Source of the DNA: Ascidiaceihabitans sp.
GTDB lineage: Bacteria > Pseudomonadota > Alphaproteobacteria > Rhodobacterales > Rhodobacteraceae
Reading direction: 5' to 3'
DNA length: 64,000 nucleotides
Assembly: GCA_028825475.1 (NCBI GenBank)
Contig: JAPKAB010000006.1
Location: forward strand, 50,005 to 114,004
The translations under genes were made by a program, and so were the position numbers. Below the pieces are notes generated by a model. That model was not told where the DNA came from. It saw only the letters and a list, made by a program, of their open reading frames with translations, and searched no databases. How positions within the stretch are numbered: position 1 is the stretch's first letter; every line of letters begins with the position of its first letter. Below, piece by piece: positions 53,279 to 62,210 of the stretch.

Positions 53279-54979
53279 GTGCGGGATATGACATCTGTAC
53301 CATCGCGAGACGGTGATGTGGTTTTGGGGGACGATTGGGTCGCCCCAGATGCCACAGCACCTTCCGAAATGCGCGCACGCCGTGAACGGCGTGGGCTGTT
53401 TTCCTTACGTGCCTCGCCAATCACTCGGAAAATTGTTACGTTCAATCTGGTTGCGCTTTGCCTTCTGATTGCTGGCATTTCCTACCTAAACTCATCTCGT
53501 GACAGTCTAGCTGTACAGCGCGCCGCGGCATTGGTGAGCGAAGCAGAATTGATTGCAGATGTTATCGAAGCACAGTTGCCAACGGGTGTTCCCGTTAATT
53601 TGGCAACTGGCGACGGTGTCGACATCGACGCTACTTTGGATGGTCTCGATCTTCGTAATGGGACTGAAGTTTTCGTTTTTGATCCATCAGAAACATTGAT
53701 CGCGAATACTTCCGGAACAATCGATGTCATGGGTGCGAGTGAAGATATTGCGCCATCTTCAACTGTTCTGACAGATGGTTTGAATTGGCTCTGGTCTATT
53801 ATCTCATCGCCGTTCGCAGCAAACAGCACTGATGACATTCTGTCTGTTGAAGAACAGTTGAAGTCTTTGGTTTCAGCTAGTTTAGTGGAAGGAACACAGC
53901 TCCAAAATGCATTGGATGCAGATGGCTTGTCTTGGTTTGGTGTTATCACACCAATCAAACAAGGCACTGAAAGTGTTGGTGTCGTGGCTGTTACCAGTGC
54001 GGCTGGCGAAATCGATGCACTGGTTCGTCGTGAAAATGAAAACATGTTGCAGATGTTTATCATCGCAACACTGGTTTCAATTGGACTTAGCTTGGCGCTG
54101 GCTGCGACTATCGCAAACCCGTTGTCTGATTTGGCCGCTGCCGCAGAGCTGGGTCGTGACAAAAACTCTCGTAAGGTAAATCCTGGGCGTATTCGTATCC
54201 CTGATTTAACAGCACGGCCGGATGAGTTGGGCCGATTAAGTGGCGCACTTCGTGGCATGATTTCGGCGCTTTATAACCGCATCGATGGCAACGAGCAGTT
54301 CGCTGCCGATGTTGCACATGAAATTAAGAACCCTCTGGCTTCGTTGCGTTCCGCGGTTGGTACACTCCGTGTCATCAAACGCGGCGACCAACGTGACAAG
54401 CTGCTCGACGTCATCGAACACGATGTGCGTCGCCTTGACCGTTTAGTCAGCGATATATCCAATGCTTCCCGTTTGGATAGCGAGCTGGTCAAGGAGGAAG
54501 AAGAGTCATTCAACCTTCTGATTATGCTGGAAAATCTTGGCCAATATCTTGGCGAAGATGCGCGGTCAAAAGGCATTGATTTTATTGCAGACTTACCGCC
54601 AAATCCTCTTGAGGTTCATGGCTTGGAAGCACGACTAGCGCAGGTTTTTGTAAATCTAATCACAAATGCGATTTCGTTCTGTGAAGATGGTGACGCAATC
54701 CGTATCTGGGCACGAAAACGTGAAAATAGAATTTTGATTGTAGTCGAAGATACAGGTCCAGGCATTCCAGACCAAGCGCTTTCGAAGATTTTCAAACGCT
54801 TCTATTCACAACGTCCAGACGAGCACTTCGGCAACAACTCTGGCCTTGGCTTGGCTATTTCAAAACAAATTGTTGAGGCCCATGGTGGTGTTATCTGGGC
54901 TGAAAATATTCGTCCAACCGAGGCCGATATAACATCTGAACCATTGGGCGCGCGGTTCGTCGTTGGTTTACCCGTCTGA
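53279..54979 (+). CDS. chvG: Sensor histidine kinase ChvG
   Basis: A 566-residue inner-membrane kinase: a disordered N-terminus, membrane segment IVTFNLVALCLLIAGISYLN, a periplasmic sensor domain of about 200 residues, a second membrane segment (MLQMFIIATLVSIGLSLALA), HAMP, the H-box VAHEIKNPLASLRSAVGTLR, N-box NLITNAISFCEDGD and G-boxes VEDTGPGIP and NNSGLGLAISK. In other alphaproteobacteria the periplasmic inhibitor ExoR acts on ChvG. The start is unclear: GTG at 53279 has a good AAAGGA site; ATG at 53288 is the alternative. It ends in a TGATG context just before hprK. Confidence 0.93.
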   Translation: MRDMTSVPSRDGDVVLGDDWVAPDATAPSEMRARRERRGLFSLRASPITRKIVTFNLVALCLLIAGISYLNSSRDSLAVQRAAALVSEAELIADVIEAQLPTGVPVNLATGDGVDIDATLDGLDLRNGTEVFVFDPSETLIANTSGTIDVMGASEDIAPSSTVLTDGLNWLWSIISSPFAANSTDDILSVEEQLKSLVSASLVEGTQLQNALDADGLSWFGVITPIKQGTESVGVVAVTSAAGEIDALVRRENENMLQMFIIATLVSIGLSLALAATIANPLSDLAAAAELGRDKNSRKVNPGRIRIPDLTARPDELGRLSGALRGMISALYNRIDGNEQFAADVAHEIKNPLASLRSAVGTLRVIKRGDQRDKLLDVIEHDVRRLDRLVSDISNASRLDSELVKEEEESFNLLIMLENLGQYLGEDARSKGIDFIADLPPNPLEVHGLEARLAQVFVNLITNAISFCEDGDAIRIWARKRENRILIVVEDTGPGIPDQALSKIFKRFYSQRPDEHFGNNSGLGLAISKQIVEAHGGVIWAENIRPTEADITSEPLGARFVVGLPV

Positions 54980-54991
54980 TGGCATCTGCCA

Positions 54992-55426
54992 ATGCTGACT
55001 GAGACCGCAAAAACCATCCATGCAAATTGCGTTTCAGTAGATGGCAAAGGTTTGCTTATCCTAGGTGCATCTGGTGCTGGAAAATCGTCCTTAACGTTTG
55101 AGTTAATCGCGCTTGGTGCGATGTTAGTTTCTGATGACCGAACGCGTTTGTACATGGATGGCGCAGAACTTCATGCCCAGGCACCAGCATCTATTAGAGG
55201 AATGATTGAGGCGAGGGGAATCGGAATTTTGTCTGCACCTAGTATTCCAAATGAACTGGTTTCAGCGGTTGTCGATCTGGATCGAGTGGAAAAACACAGG
55301 TTACCGTCACCTCGATCGGTATCCGTTCTTGGTCAACCAATTCCTTGCCTTTATAAGGTGCAAAACCCTTCTTTTTCATCGATGCTATTGCACTATCTCA
55401 GGTATGGGATGCAGAGTGGCGTATGA
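54992..55426 (+). CDS. hprK: HPr kinase/phosphorylase, short alphaproteobacterial form
   Basis: HprK phosphorylates HPr on its regulatory Ser. The 144-residue protein is only the C-terminal catalytic domain: Walker A GASGAGKSSL at 25-34, the VSDDRTRLYMD segment, and the K-loop signature AQAPASIRGMIEARGIGI. Loss of the N-terminal domain of Gram-positive HprK is normal in alphaproteobacteria. It lies 12 bases after chvG and overlaps rapZ by four bases, with its HPr substrate encoded three genes downstream. Confidence 0.95.
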   Translation: MLTETAKTIHANCVSVDGKGLLILGASGAGKSSLTFELIALGAMLVSDDRTRLYMDGAELHAQAPASIRGMIEARGIGILSAPSIPNELVSAVVDLDRVEKHRLPSPRSVSVLGQPIPCLYKVQNPSFSSMLLHYLRYGMQSGV

Positions 55427-56316
55427 CACAGTTTGATCCTATTCCACGACGCGTTGTTCTGGTCACAGGCCCGTCCGGGGCAGGACGCTCCAGTGCGATT
55501 AAGGTTCTCGAAGATGTTGGATTTGAAGCGATCGATAATATGCCGCTTCGGTTGATCCCTGCGCTGCTTGAAGAGCCCAGTGGTGGTAAACCAATGGCTC
55601 TTGGTATTGACCTGCGAACCCGTGATTTTTCAGTTGCGGCAGTTTTAGAGGCCCTTGGGCAATTGACCCAAAAACCGGGTTTCTCAACGGAACTATTGTT
55701 CCTGGATTGTGCAACAGACGTTTTGTTACGCCGGTTCTCTGAAACGCGGCGCCGTCACCCTTTGGCAAAGGGGGATAGGCCCGCAGCTGGTATTGTCAGT
55801 GAATTGGAAATTCTTGGGCCTATTCGAGAGATGGCTGATGTTTTGATTGATACCAGTGATCTGAATGTCCACGAACTGAGATCTGAAGTCGAAAGTTGGT
55901 TTGCAAAAGAGAGTGATCATCGTCTCTCGGTGTCAGTTCAATCGTTCTCCTACAAGCGCGGCCTACCGCGTAGTGTCGATATGGTTTTTGATTGTAGGTT
56001 TTTAAATAACCCATATTGGGAACCTGGGCTTCGGGCGCATACAGGTAAAGACCAAGACGTCGCTGACTATATTGCGCAGGATCCGCGGTTTGGGACCTTC
56101 TGTGAAAAAGTAGAAGATCTCGTGTTATGGTTGTTACCGGCCCATTTAGATGAGGGTAAGTCTCATCTCTCCATTGCATTTGGATGCACAGGTGGGCAAC
56201 ACAGGTCAGTAGCAATGGCAGAATGCCTTGCCCAAATTTTAACATCCGAAGGTTGGCAAATCTCTTTGAGACATCGAGAATTGGACCGTCGTAGAAGAGA
56301 TGAGGCTGTTAAGTGA
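55423..56316 (+). CDS. rapZ: RNase adapter / nucleotide-binding protein RapZ
   Basis: RapZ (YvcJ/YhbJ) is a P-loop protein that in enterobacteria guides RNase E to the sRNA GlmZ. The 297-residue protein has the Walker A TGPSGAGRSSAI, in which Arg replaces the usual Lys, the Walker B-like LLFLDCATDVLLRRF, and the C-terminal AFGCTGGQHRSVAMAE loop with conserved Cys and His. A role in this organism is not established. It sits between hprK and the EIIA gene, each with a four-base overlap. Confidence 0.93.
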   Translation: MTQFDPIPRRVVLVTGPSGAGRSSAIKVLEDVGFEAIDNMPLRLIPALLEEPSGGKPMALGIDLRTRDFSVAAVLEALGQLTQKPGFSTELLFLDCATDVLLRRFSETRRRHPLAKGDRPAAGIVSELEILGPIREMADVLIDTSDLNVHELRSEVESWFAKESDHRLSVSVQSFSYKRGLPRSVDMVFDCRFLNNPYWEPGLRAHTGKDQDVADYIAQDPRFGTFCEKVEDLVLWLLPAHLDEGKSHLSIAFGCTGGQHRSVAMAECLAQILTSEGWQISLRHRELDRRRRDEAVK

Positions 56317-56708
56317 TTGGCATTGTGATTGTAGCGCATGGCGGTTTGGCAAGAGAATATCTTGCTGCAATTGAGCATGTTGTTGGATTGCAAACGGGCA
56401 TTCGGGCAATCTCAATTGAAAAAAGCCATGACCGGACAGAGAAGCAGACTGAGATATGTGAAGCGGCGAATGGCGTAGACCAAGGGAATGGCGTTGTTGT
56501 CGTTACAGACCTGTTTGGAGGATCACCATCCAACCTAAGTTTGCTGGCCTGTCAGCCCAAAGGACGTCGTATTCTTTATGGTGCGAATTTACCGATGCTG
56601 ATCAAGTTGGCCAAATCGCGTGCAAAACCATTGCCCGATGCTGTTAGTGCGGCATTGGATGCTGGGCGGAAATATATTGACAGCCAAAACGTCAGCCAAG
56701 AAATCTAG
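56313..56708 (+). CDS. PTS system EIIA component, mannose/Man-Ntr family
   Basis: A 131-residue EIIA of the mannose fold. The phosphoryl-accepting His9 is in MIGIVIVAHGGLAREYLAAI, and DLFGGSPSNLSLLA is the second active-site loop. No EIIB, EIIC or EIID is present, so it is likely a regulatory EIIA, as in the alphaproteobacterial nitrogen PTS. GTG start overlaps rapZ by four bases. HPr follows after ten bases. Confidence 0.92.
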   Translation: MIGIVIVAHGGLAREYLAAIEHVVGLQTGIRAISIEKSHDRTEKQTEICEAANGVDQGNGVVVVTDLFGGSPSNLSLLACQPKGRRILYGANLPMLIKLAKSRAKPLPDAVSAALDAGRKYIDSQNVSQEI

Positions 56709-56718
56709 AGAGAATAAA

Positions 56719-56988
56719 ATGACCAAGTTGTCGTTAACTATAGTAAACGTAAAAGGCCTCCATGCGCGTGCCTCCGCTAAGCTGGTTGAGGTGGTTGAGG
56801 CGTTTGATGCCCAAGCAGAGGTGTCAAAGGATGGCATGTCGGCATCAGGCGACAGCATAATGGGGCTTTTGATGTTGGCAGCGTCAAATGGAAGTATTAT
56901 TAAAATTGAAACTACAGGCGCAGATGCCCAGCTGTTGGCTGATGCACTCGCTGCTCTAGTCGCTGATAAATTCGGTGAAGACGCCTGA
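56719..56988 (+). CDS. ptsH: PTS phosphocarrier protein HPr
   Basis: An 89-residue HPr with the active-site His15 in VKGLHARASAKLVE and the HprK target Ser46 in SASGDSIMGLLML. Both sites are intact, so it can accept phosphate from EI at His15 and be regulated at Ser46 by HprK. The EI gene (ptsP) is not in the window. It overlaps the acyltransferase gene by 14 bases. Confidence 0.95.
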   Translation: MTKLSLTIVNVKGLHARASAKLVEVVEAFDAQAEVSKDGMSASGDSIMGLLMLAASNGSIIKIETTGADAQLLADALAALVADKFGEDA

Positions 56989-57895
56989 GGGCACAAAAGG
57001 AACGGGATCGATTGCTTTGGTAAAAGATGCACAAGATAATACTGCTGATGTGCAGCCTAAGCCGGCCAGCTTTAGGCAATATGATCGGCGCAGCCTATCG
57101 TATGCCTCTACTTTTGGGGATCCGTTTAAGGCAGCGTTGATCCGTATTATTGAGGCGTTTACTGGCAAGTTCACGGTGTTGCGCCTCATCCGCAAATTTG
57201 AACAAAAAGAAACGCCAAGCGGCCAAGCCTTTTGGCGTGCCGCTTTGGATGTGATGGGTATCGAACTTACGACGCCACAATCGCAATTAGACCGTATTCC
57301 TAAATCAGGCCCTGTAATCGTTGTTGCCAACCACCCTCATGGGATGGTCGACGGTATGATCTTTGCCGATTTGATTGGCCGTGTGCGTCCAGATTATCGA
57401 ATTTTGACCCGATCCTTATTAACTGCAATTGATGAGGTCGCGGGTAGCTATATGATTGCGGTGCCTTTCGCGCATGATCCTGATGCACTGCAAAAAGGCG
57501 TAGCAATGCGTGCAGAAGCGATGCAACATCTGAAAAATGGCGGCGTAGTTGCCTTGTTTCCATCAGGTTCAGTCGCCGCTTCTGAGACGTTCTTTGGTCC
57601 AGCGATTGAAGAAGAGTGGAATGTGTTTACCGCTGCTTTGATCCGTCGATCTGGCGCTACAGTTGTGCCAATGCACTTCCCTGGTCAAAATAGCCGCTCA
57701 TACCAAATAGCGAATAAAATATCCCCGATTTTGCGCCAAGGTTTGCTGCTTCATGAAATTGTTCATTCGTTGAACAAGCCACAAGGACCAATCGTAGGCC
57801 ACCCAATCGCTGATGAAGATATTGCAGCATGGAAAGGTGACCCACGTGGTTTTATGGCGTGGCTTCGCAGCCATACGCTTAGCCTAAAAGACTAA
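56975..57895 (+). CDS. Lysophospholipid acyltransferase family protein
   Basis: A 306-residue PlsC-like protein. The acceptor motif reads VVVANHPHGMVDGMIFAD and, in contrast to the classical HX4D, the first His is six residues before the Asp, as in the NHPTGxADG subgroup. Further on, LKNGGVVALFPSGSVA is the second motif and VVPMHFPGQNSRSYQIA the proline-containing one. It probably acylates lysolipid or an ornithine-lipid precursor. The GTG at 56975 gives the tabulated length; a TTG at 57017 after AAGGAACGGGATCG is an alternative. It lies after HPr but is unrelated to the PTS by function. Confidence 0.8.
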   Translation: MKTPEGTKGTGSIALVKDAQDNTADVQPKPASFRQYDRRSLSYASTFGDPFKAALIRIIEAFTGKFTVLRLIRKFEQKETPSGQAFWRAALDVMGIELTTPQSQLDRIPKSGPVIVVANHPHGMVDGMIFADLIGRVRPDYRILTRSLLTAIDEVAGSYMIAVPFAHDPDALQKGVAMRAEAMQHLKNGGVVALFPSGSVAASETFFGPAIEEEWNVFTAALIRRSGATVVPMHFPGQNSRSYQIANKISPILRQGLLLHEIVHSLNKPQGPIVGHPIADEDIAAWKGDPRGFMAWLRSHTLSLKD

Positions 57896-57898
57896 GGG

Positions 57899-58774
57899 CT
57901 ATCTTGTCGGGACGGGAGTTTCGCCGCGATAGTCATAAAATCCGCGCTGGGTTTTGCGACCCAGCCAACCAGCTTCAACATACTTTGTGAGCAACGGGCA
58001 GGGGCGGTATTTTGTATCGGCTAGCCCGTCATGCAACACGTTCATGATAGCAAGGCATGTGTCCAAACCAATAAAGTCAGCCAGTTCTAGCGGTCCCATT
58101 GGGTGATTGGCACCCAAGCGCATTGAGCTGTCGATGGACACCACGTTCCCTACACCCTCGTACAACGTGTAGACGGCTTCGTTGATCATTGGCATCAGGA
58201 TGCGGTTTACGATAAACGCGGGGAAATCTTCGGCTGACGCTGCCGTTTTCCCCAACCGATCAACAACTTTTTTGCAGGCATCAAATGTTTCCGCATCCGT
58301 TGCGATTCCGCGGATCAGCTCCACCAACTGCATGACAGGAACAGGATTCATAAAGTGAAAACCCATGAACTTTTCTGGGCGATCCGTGCGGCTTGCTAAG
58401 CGAGTGATAGAGATGGACGACGTGTTAGACGTCAAAATGGTGTGTGGTTGAAGGTGTGGCAGGAGACTGTCAAAGATAGCCTGCTTTACAAGTTCCTTTT
58501 CGGTCGCAGCCTCGATAACCAAATCTGTTTCCCCAAGGTCAGGCAATGCGCTGGTCGTTATGATGCGACCAATAGCTGCGGCCTTATCTGCAGCACTGAT
58601 TTTGTCACGACTAACTTGGCGTTCCATATTTTTGTCGATGCGCGCCATCGCCTGCGCAAGCGCATCCTCATTCACATCGTTCAGCAAAACATCATAACCA
58701 GCGAGTGACATGACATGAGCAATGCCGTTGCCCATTTGGCCTGCACCAATAATTCCGATTTTTTGAATGTCCAT
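57899..58774 (-). CDS. hbd: 3-hydroxybutyryl-CoA dehydrogenase
   Basis: Oxidises 3-hydroxybutyryl-CoA or the reverse, with NAD(P). The 291-residue protein has the N-terminal GAGQMGNGIAHVMSLAGYDV Rossmann loop, the NTSSISITRLASRTDRPEKF segment, the catalytic His in GFHFMNPVPVMQLVELI and the C-terminal domain (GLDTCLAIMNVLHDGLADTK). Length is normal for the bacterial monofunctional enzyme. A role in PHB or butyrate/acetate metabolism fits the neighbouring EtfAB and Mcd genes, but is inferred. Confidence 0.93.
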   Translation of the reverse strand: MDIQKIGIIGAGQMGNGIAHVMSLAGYDVLLNDVNEDALAQAMARIDKNMERQVSRDKISAADKAAAIGRIITTSALPDLGETDLVIEAATEKELVKQAIFDSLLPHLQPHTILTSNTSSISITRLASRTDRPEKFMGFHFMNPVPVMQLVELIRGIATDAETFDACKKVVDRLGKTAASAEDFPAFIVNRILMPMINEAVYTLYEGVGNVVSIDSSMRLGANHPMGPLELADFIGLDTCLAIMNVLHDGLADTKYRPCPLLTKYVEAGWLGRKTQRGFYDYRGETPVPTR

Positions 58775-58917
58775 TTTGGCCCCTTAACTGCGTTCCATCA
58801 CCATAGGGCCGTGGTTGGCCCAAGAGCAAGGTGTGAACATATGTACCTATTATCTTATCCGAATTTAAGGGCTTGGCTGCGATACCTTTTAGTGGGTGAA
58901 AAGAGGAGTGGTTTCGC

Positions 58918-59745
58918 ATTACCTATGATGCACTGGGGGCGGGGGCCCTCGATTATTTGCCGTGCCGATATGGCACATCTAAGTTGCTTTTTCGTGGGCC
59001 TAGTCGGCCTTTGAAAGATCCATATTTGGTGTTTATGGGGGGGACCGAAACGTACGGAAAGTTCATTGCCAACCCATTTCCTGAACTGATTGAGCAAAGG
59101 ATCGGCAAGACCTGTATCAACCTCGGCTGTGTGAACGCTGGGGTTGATGTCTTTGCGACTGATCCACAAGTGGCTAGAATGGCGTCAGGTGCTGATGTGA
59201 CAGTCTTGCAGCTAATGGGGGCACACAACATGTCCAACCGGTTCTACACGGTCCACCCAAGGCGCAATGACCGGTTTCTAAAGCCGTCAACCTTGTTGCA
59301 AGCGATTTACAGAGACGTTGATTTTGCTGAATTCAACTTCAACAAACATATGTTGCACCGCTTGTTTACATTATCACCGGGGCGATTTGATACGGTAGTT
59401 AGTGAGCTACAGCAGGCATGGCTTGCACGCATGCGACTGCTGTTGAGTAAGATCGATGGTAAGGTCGTATTGCTTTGGTTTGCAGATCATACGCCGGATG
59501 ATGTTTCCCCACCTGAGGATGAAAAAGATCCGTGGTTTGTGACGCGGAGGATGATTGAAGAGCTACGCCCACTTGTAACCGATCTGGTTGAGGTGACTGC
59601 ATCGCCGTCATCTTGTGCCCTTGGCACAGAGGGAATGGTTTTCAGTCCGATGGAGGCACCTGTTGCCCAGCAGTTATTGGGGCCTGCTGCACATCAGGAA
59701 GTCGCTGTGGAGTTGTTGGAAAGTCTAAAGAGGTTGATCAAATGA
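58918..59745 (+). CDS. DUF6473 family protein with probable ATT start codon
   Basis: The 275-residue frame starts (I/M)TYDALGAGALDYLPCRYG, an N-terminus typical of DUF6473, a Rhodobacteraceae family of unknown function. The frame is open from 58900 and no ATG, GTG or TTG lies before the conserved region; the first codon that fits is ATT at 58918, nine bases after GAGGAG. A TTG at 58957 is the nearest conventional start but would delete 13 conserved residues. Other segments are LVFMGGTETYGKFIANPFPE and TVLQLMGAHNMSNRFYTVHP, which suggests an SGNH-like or glycan-linked role, unproven. Confidence 0.75.
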   Translation: MTYDALGAGALDYLPCRYGTSKLLFRGPSRPLKDPYLVFMGGTETYGKFIANPFPELIEQRIGKTCINLGCVNAGVDVFATDPQVARMASGADVTVLQLMGAHNMSNRFYTVHPRRNDRFLKPSTLLQAIYRDVDFAEFNFNKHMLHRLFTLSPGRFDTVVSELQQAWLARMRLLLSKIDGKVVLLWFADHTPDDVSPPEDEKDPWFVTRRMIEELRPLVTDLVEVTASPSSCALGTEGMVFSPMEAPVAQQLLGPAAHQEVAVELLESLKRLIK

Positions 59746-59746
59746 A

Positions 59747-59772
59747 AAAGGCCCGCAATTTTGCGGGCCTTT
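59747..59772. terminator. Bidirectional terminator
   Basis: AAAGGCCCGCAA and TTGCGGGCCTTT form a 12-bp stem with a TT loop between the DUF6473 stop and the convergent etfA gene. It is flanked by A-runs on the left and TTTC on the right, so both transcripts can end here. Confidence 0.85.
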
Positions 59773-59792
59773 CAAATCAATAAAGAAGAACG

Positions 59793-60719
59793 TTATAGTT
59801 TTTCAAGCAACTCTGGAACGGCGTCGAACAGGTCGGCAACCAATCCATAGTCCGCAACTTGGAAGATAGGAGCTTCTTCGTCTTTGTTGATTGCGACGAT
59901 GATTTTGGAGTCCTTCATCCCAGCCAAGTGCTGGATCGCGCCAGAAATACCAACCGCAACATACAGCTCGGGTGCTACTACCTTGCCTGTTTGACCAACT
60001 TGCCAATCATTTGGTGCATAACCTGAGTCTACTGCTGCACGGGATGCGCCAACAGCGGCACCCAGTTTGTCAGCAAGTTTTTCGATCAGAGCAAAGTCTT
60101 CTTCAGATCCAACACCACGACCACCAGAAACAACAACACCCGCAGATGTTAGTTCTGGGCGATCAGATGTCGCTACCTTGTCTTCAACCCATGAAGATAG
60201 GCCTGGGTCAGCAGCTGCGGTAATGTTTTCAATTGCAGCAGAACCGCCAACTGGGGCTGCGTCAAATGTTGCACCACGGAAGGTAATGACCTTTTTCGCA
60301 TCCAAAGATTTAACTGTCTGGATTGCGTTGCCTGCATAGATTGGGCGCTCAAAGGTGTTCGCATCAACAACCGCAGTTGCATCAGAAATCACCATTACGT
60401 CCAATAAGGCTGCAACACGTGGCATGATGTTTTTCGCATCAGTCGTCGCGGGTGCAACAATGTGTTCGTAATCACCAGCAAGTGAAATCAACAAATCTGC
60501 AACCGGCTCAGCCAAACGTTTGCCGTAAATTGCGTCTTCAGCGCAAAGAACTTTAGCGACACCAGTGATAGTCGCCGCTTCGGCCGCAGCCGCGGAACAT
60601 GTTGAACCAGCGCACAAAATAGTTACGTCGCCCAATGCGCCAGACGCTGTTACAGCCTTTGCTGTTGCGTCCATAGCCAGTTCGCCGTCAGTAACTTCAG
60701 CTAAAAGAAGTACAGCCAT
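59793..60719 (-). CDS. etfA: Electron transfer flavoprotein alpha subunit
   Basis: EtfA binds FAD and shuttles electrons from acyl-CoA dehydrogenases to ETF:ubiquinone oxidoreductase. The 308-residue protein has the FAD-binding C-terminal domain: [60 protein letters not shown] and [20 protein letters not shown]. It overlaps etfB by one base. It probably serves Mcd and other acyl-CoA dehydrogenases. Confidence 0.96.
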   Translation of the reverse strand: MAVLLLAEVTDGELAMDATAKAVTASGALGDVTILCAGSTCSAAAAEAATITGVAKVLCAEDAIYGKRLAEPVADLLISLAGDYEHIVAPATTDAKNIMPRVAALLDVMVISDATAVVDANTFERPIYAGNAIQTVKSLDAKKVITFRGATFDAAPVGGSAAIENITAAADPGLSSWVEDKVATSDRPELTSAGVVVSGGRGVGSEEDFALIEKLADKLGAAVGASRAAVDSGYAPNDWQVGQTGKVVAPELYVAVGISGAIQHLAGMKDSKIIVAINKDEEAPIFQVADYGLVADLFDAVPELLEKL

Positions 60720-61477
60720 TATACAGTCCCCGCTTCTTTAAGTTTCGCGATCAGCTCATCGACTGACGCAACCTTGATACCTGCTGCACGTGTCGCTGGT
60801 TCGGTCGTGCCAGTAACTTCCAAACGCGGAGACACGTCTACGCCGTAATCGGCTGGTGTTTTCTCATCCATAGGCTTCTTCTTAGCCTTCATGATGTTTG
60901 GCAAAGACGCGTAACGCGGCTCGTTCAAACGTAGGTCAACGGTCACTACAGTTGGCATGCTGACTTCGATAGTCTGTAGGCCACCGTCAACTTCGCGCGT
61001 GACTTTGGCTTTGTCACCAGAGATTTCGACTTCGGATGCGAATGTCGCCTGTGACCAACCCATCAATGCTGAAAGCATTTGGCCGGTTGCATTCATGTCG
61101 TTGTCGATTGCCTGTTTGCCACAAAGGACCAAACCTGGCTGCTCTTCGTCTACGATCGCTTTCAGAATCTTAGCAACGGCTAATGGTTCGATGTCTTGGT
61201 GAACGTCGTCAGTCGCAACGACCAAGATTGCGCGATCAGCACCCATCGCCAGCGCAGTGCGTAGCGTTTCTTGGGATTGCTTGACACCAACAGATACAGC
61301 GATCACTTCGTCCGCTTGACCTGCTTCTTTGAGGCGGATCGCCTGTTCGACTGAAATCTCGTCAAACGGGTTCATCGACATTTTGACGTTGGCAAGATCA
61401 ACACCGGAACCGTCCGCTTTGACACGAACCTTCACGTTATAATCGATCACGCGTTTGACAGGTACAAGCACCTTCAT
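60719..61477 (-). CDS. etfB: Electron transfer flavoprotein beta subunit
   Basis: The AMP-binding partner of EtfA. The 252-residue protein opens [20 protein letters not shown] and has [20 protein letters not shown], the signature region [20 protein letters not shown] and [20 protein letters not shown]. It is first in the leftward etfB-etfA operon; AAAGGAGAGAGACGCTC precedes the ATG. Confidence 0.96.
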   Translation of the reverse strand: MKVLVPVKRVIDYNVKVRVKADGSGVDLANVKMSMNPFDEISVEQAIRLKEAGQADEVIAVSVGVKQSQETLRTALAMGADRAILVVATDDVHQDIEPLAVAKILKAIVDEEQPGLVLCGKQAIDNDMNATGQMLSALMGWSQATFASEVEISGDKAKVTREVDGGLQTIEVSMPTVVTVDLRLNEPRYASLPNIMKAKKKPMDEKTPADYGVDVSPRLEVTGTTEPATRAAGIKVASVDELIAKLKEAGTV

Positions 61478-61633
61478 GAGCGTCTCTCTCCTTTAATACG
61501 ACTCATCCCTTTTGGATAAGTTCAACACTTTGGGTATTTCTTAGCGAAGCATCGGCATCCACAACAGTGCAAAATCGTCATGTTTGCGCTATCGGACGCC
61601 GCGTCGAGTGTATTTTTTGGAGTTTCCTTAAAA

Positions 61634-62206
61634 CTAGCGGTTTGCACCCGGAACCCATAGCACGTCATCCTTGCCGCCATTATTGGCAATGCGCGCTGCA
61701 ACGAAGAACCAGTCGCTAAGACGATTTAGGTATTTCACGGCGGCTGGGTTAACAGACTCCATGGTTGCCAGCTCTACAGACAGGCGTTCTGCGCGACGCG
61801 CAACGGTACGGCAAACGTGCAATTGTGCTGCCAATTCGGAACCGCCTGGCAATATGAAGCTGCGCAGTGGCTCTAGAACGTTGGTCATGGCGTCGATTTC
61901 GACCTCAAGACGTTTCACTTGTGCATCTGCAACGCGAAGCGGCGGGTATTCAGCCTCAGCATCTTTTTCCATGTTTGGGTTGCACATGTCTGCGCCTAGG
62001 TCGAACAGGTCATTTTGAATTCGGCTAAGGGCCTCATCAACAGCACCTTCTGCGGTCAGGCGGGCAACGCCTACAAAACAATTTAATTCATCAGACGTGC
62101 CATAAGCCGTAACGCGCATTGAGTGTTTCGCAACACGTGCACCATCACCCAAAGCGGTTTCGCCAGCATCGCCAGTTTTTGTATAAATCTTATTTAGAAC
62201 GACCAT
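61634..62206 (-). CDS. Cob(I)yrinic acid a,c-diamide / cob(I)alamin adenosyltransferase, PduO type
   Basis: Forms adenosylcobalamin from cob(I)alamin and ATP. The 190-residue all-helical protein has the N-terminal ATP-binding motif YTKTGDAGETALGDGARVAK, DELNCFVGVARL, the central FILPGGSELAAQLHVCRTVA with RRAERLSVEL and the C-terminal YLNRLSDWFFVAAR, all typical of PduO-type enzymes. It fits the cobC, cobD and bluB genes at other sites of the window. Its start is four bases downstream of the DUF2909 stop. Confidence 0.93.
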   Translation of the reverse strand: MVVLNKIYTKTGDAGETALGDGARVAKHSMRVTAYGTSDELNCFVGVARLTAEGAVDEALSRIQNDLFDLGADMCNPNMEKDAEAEYPPLRVADAQVKRLEVEIDAMTNVLEPLRSFILPGGSELAAQLHVCRTVARRAERLSVELATMESVNPAAVKYLNRLSDWFFVAARIANNGGKDDVLWVPGANR

Positions 62207-62210
62207 GGGG

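Noticed and set aside
55465..55500. RapZ Walker A with Arg in place of Lys as a sign of inactivation
   Set aside because: The rest of the protein is intact and GPSGAGRS-type loops are, to my knowledge, usual for Rhodobacteraceae RapZ, so I do not treat it as decay.
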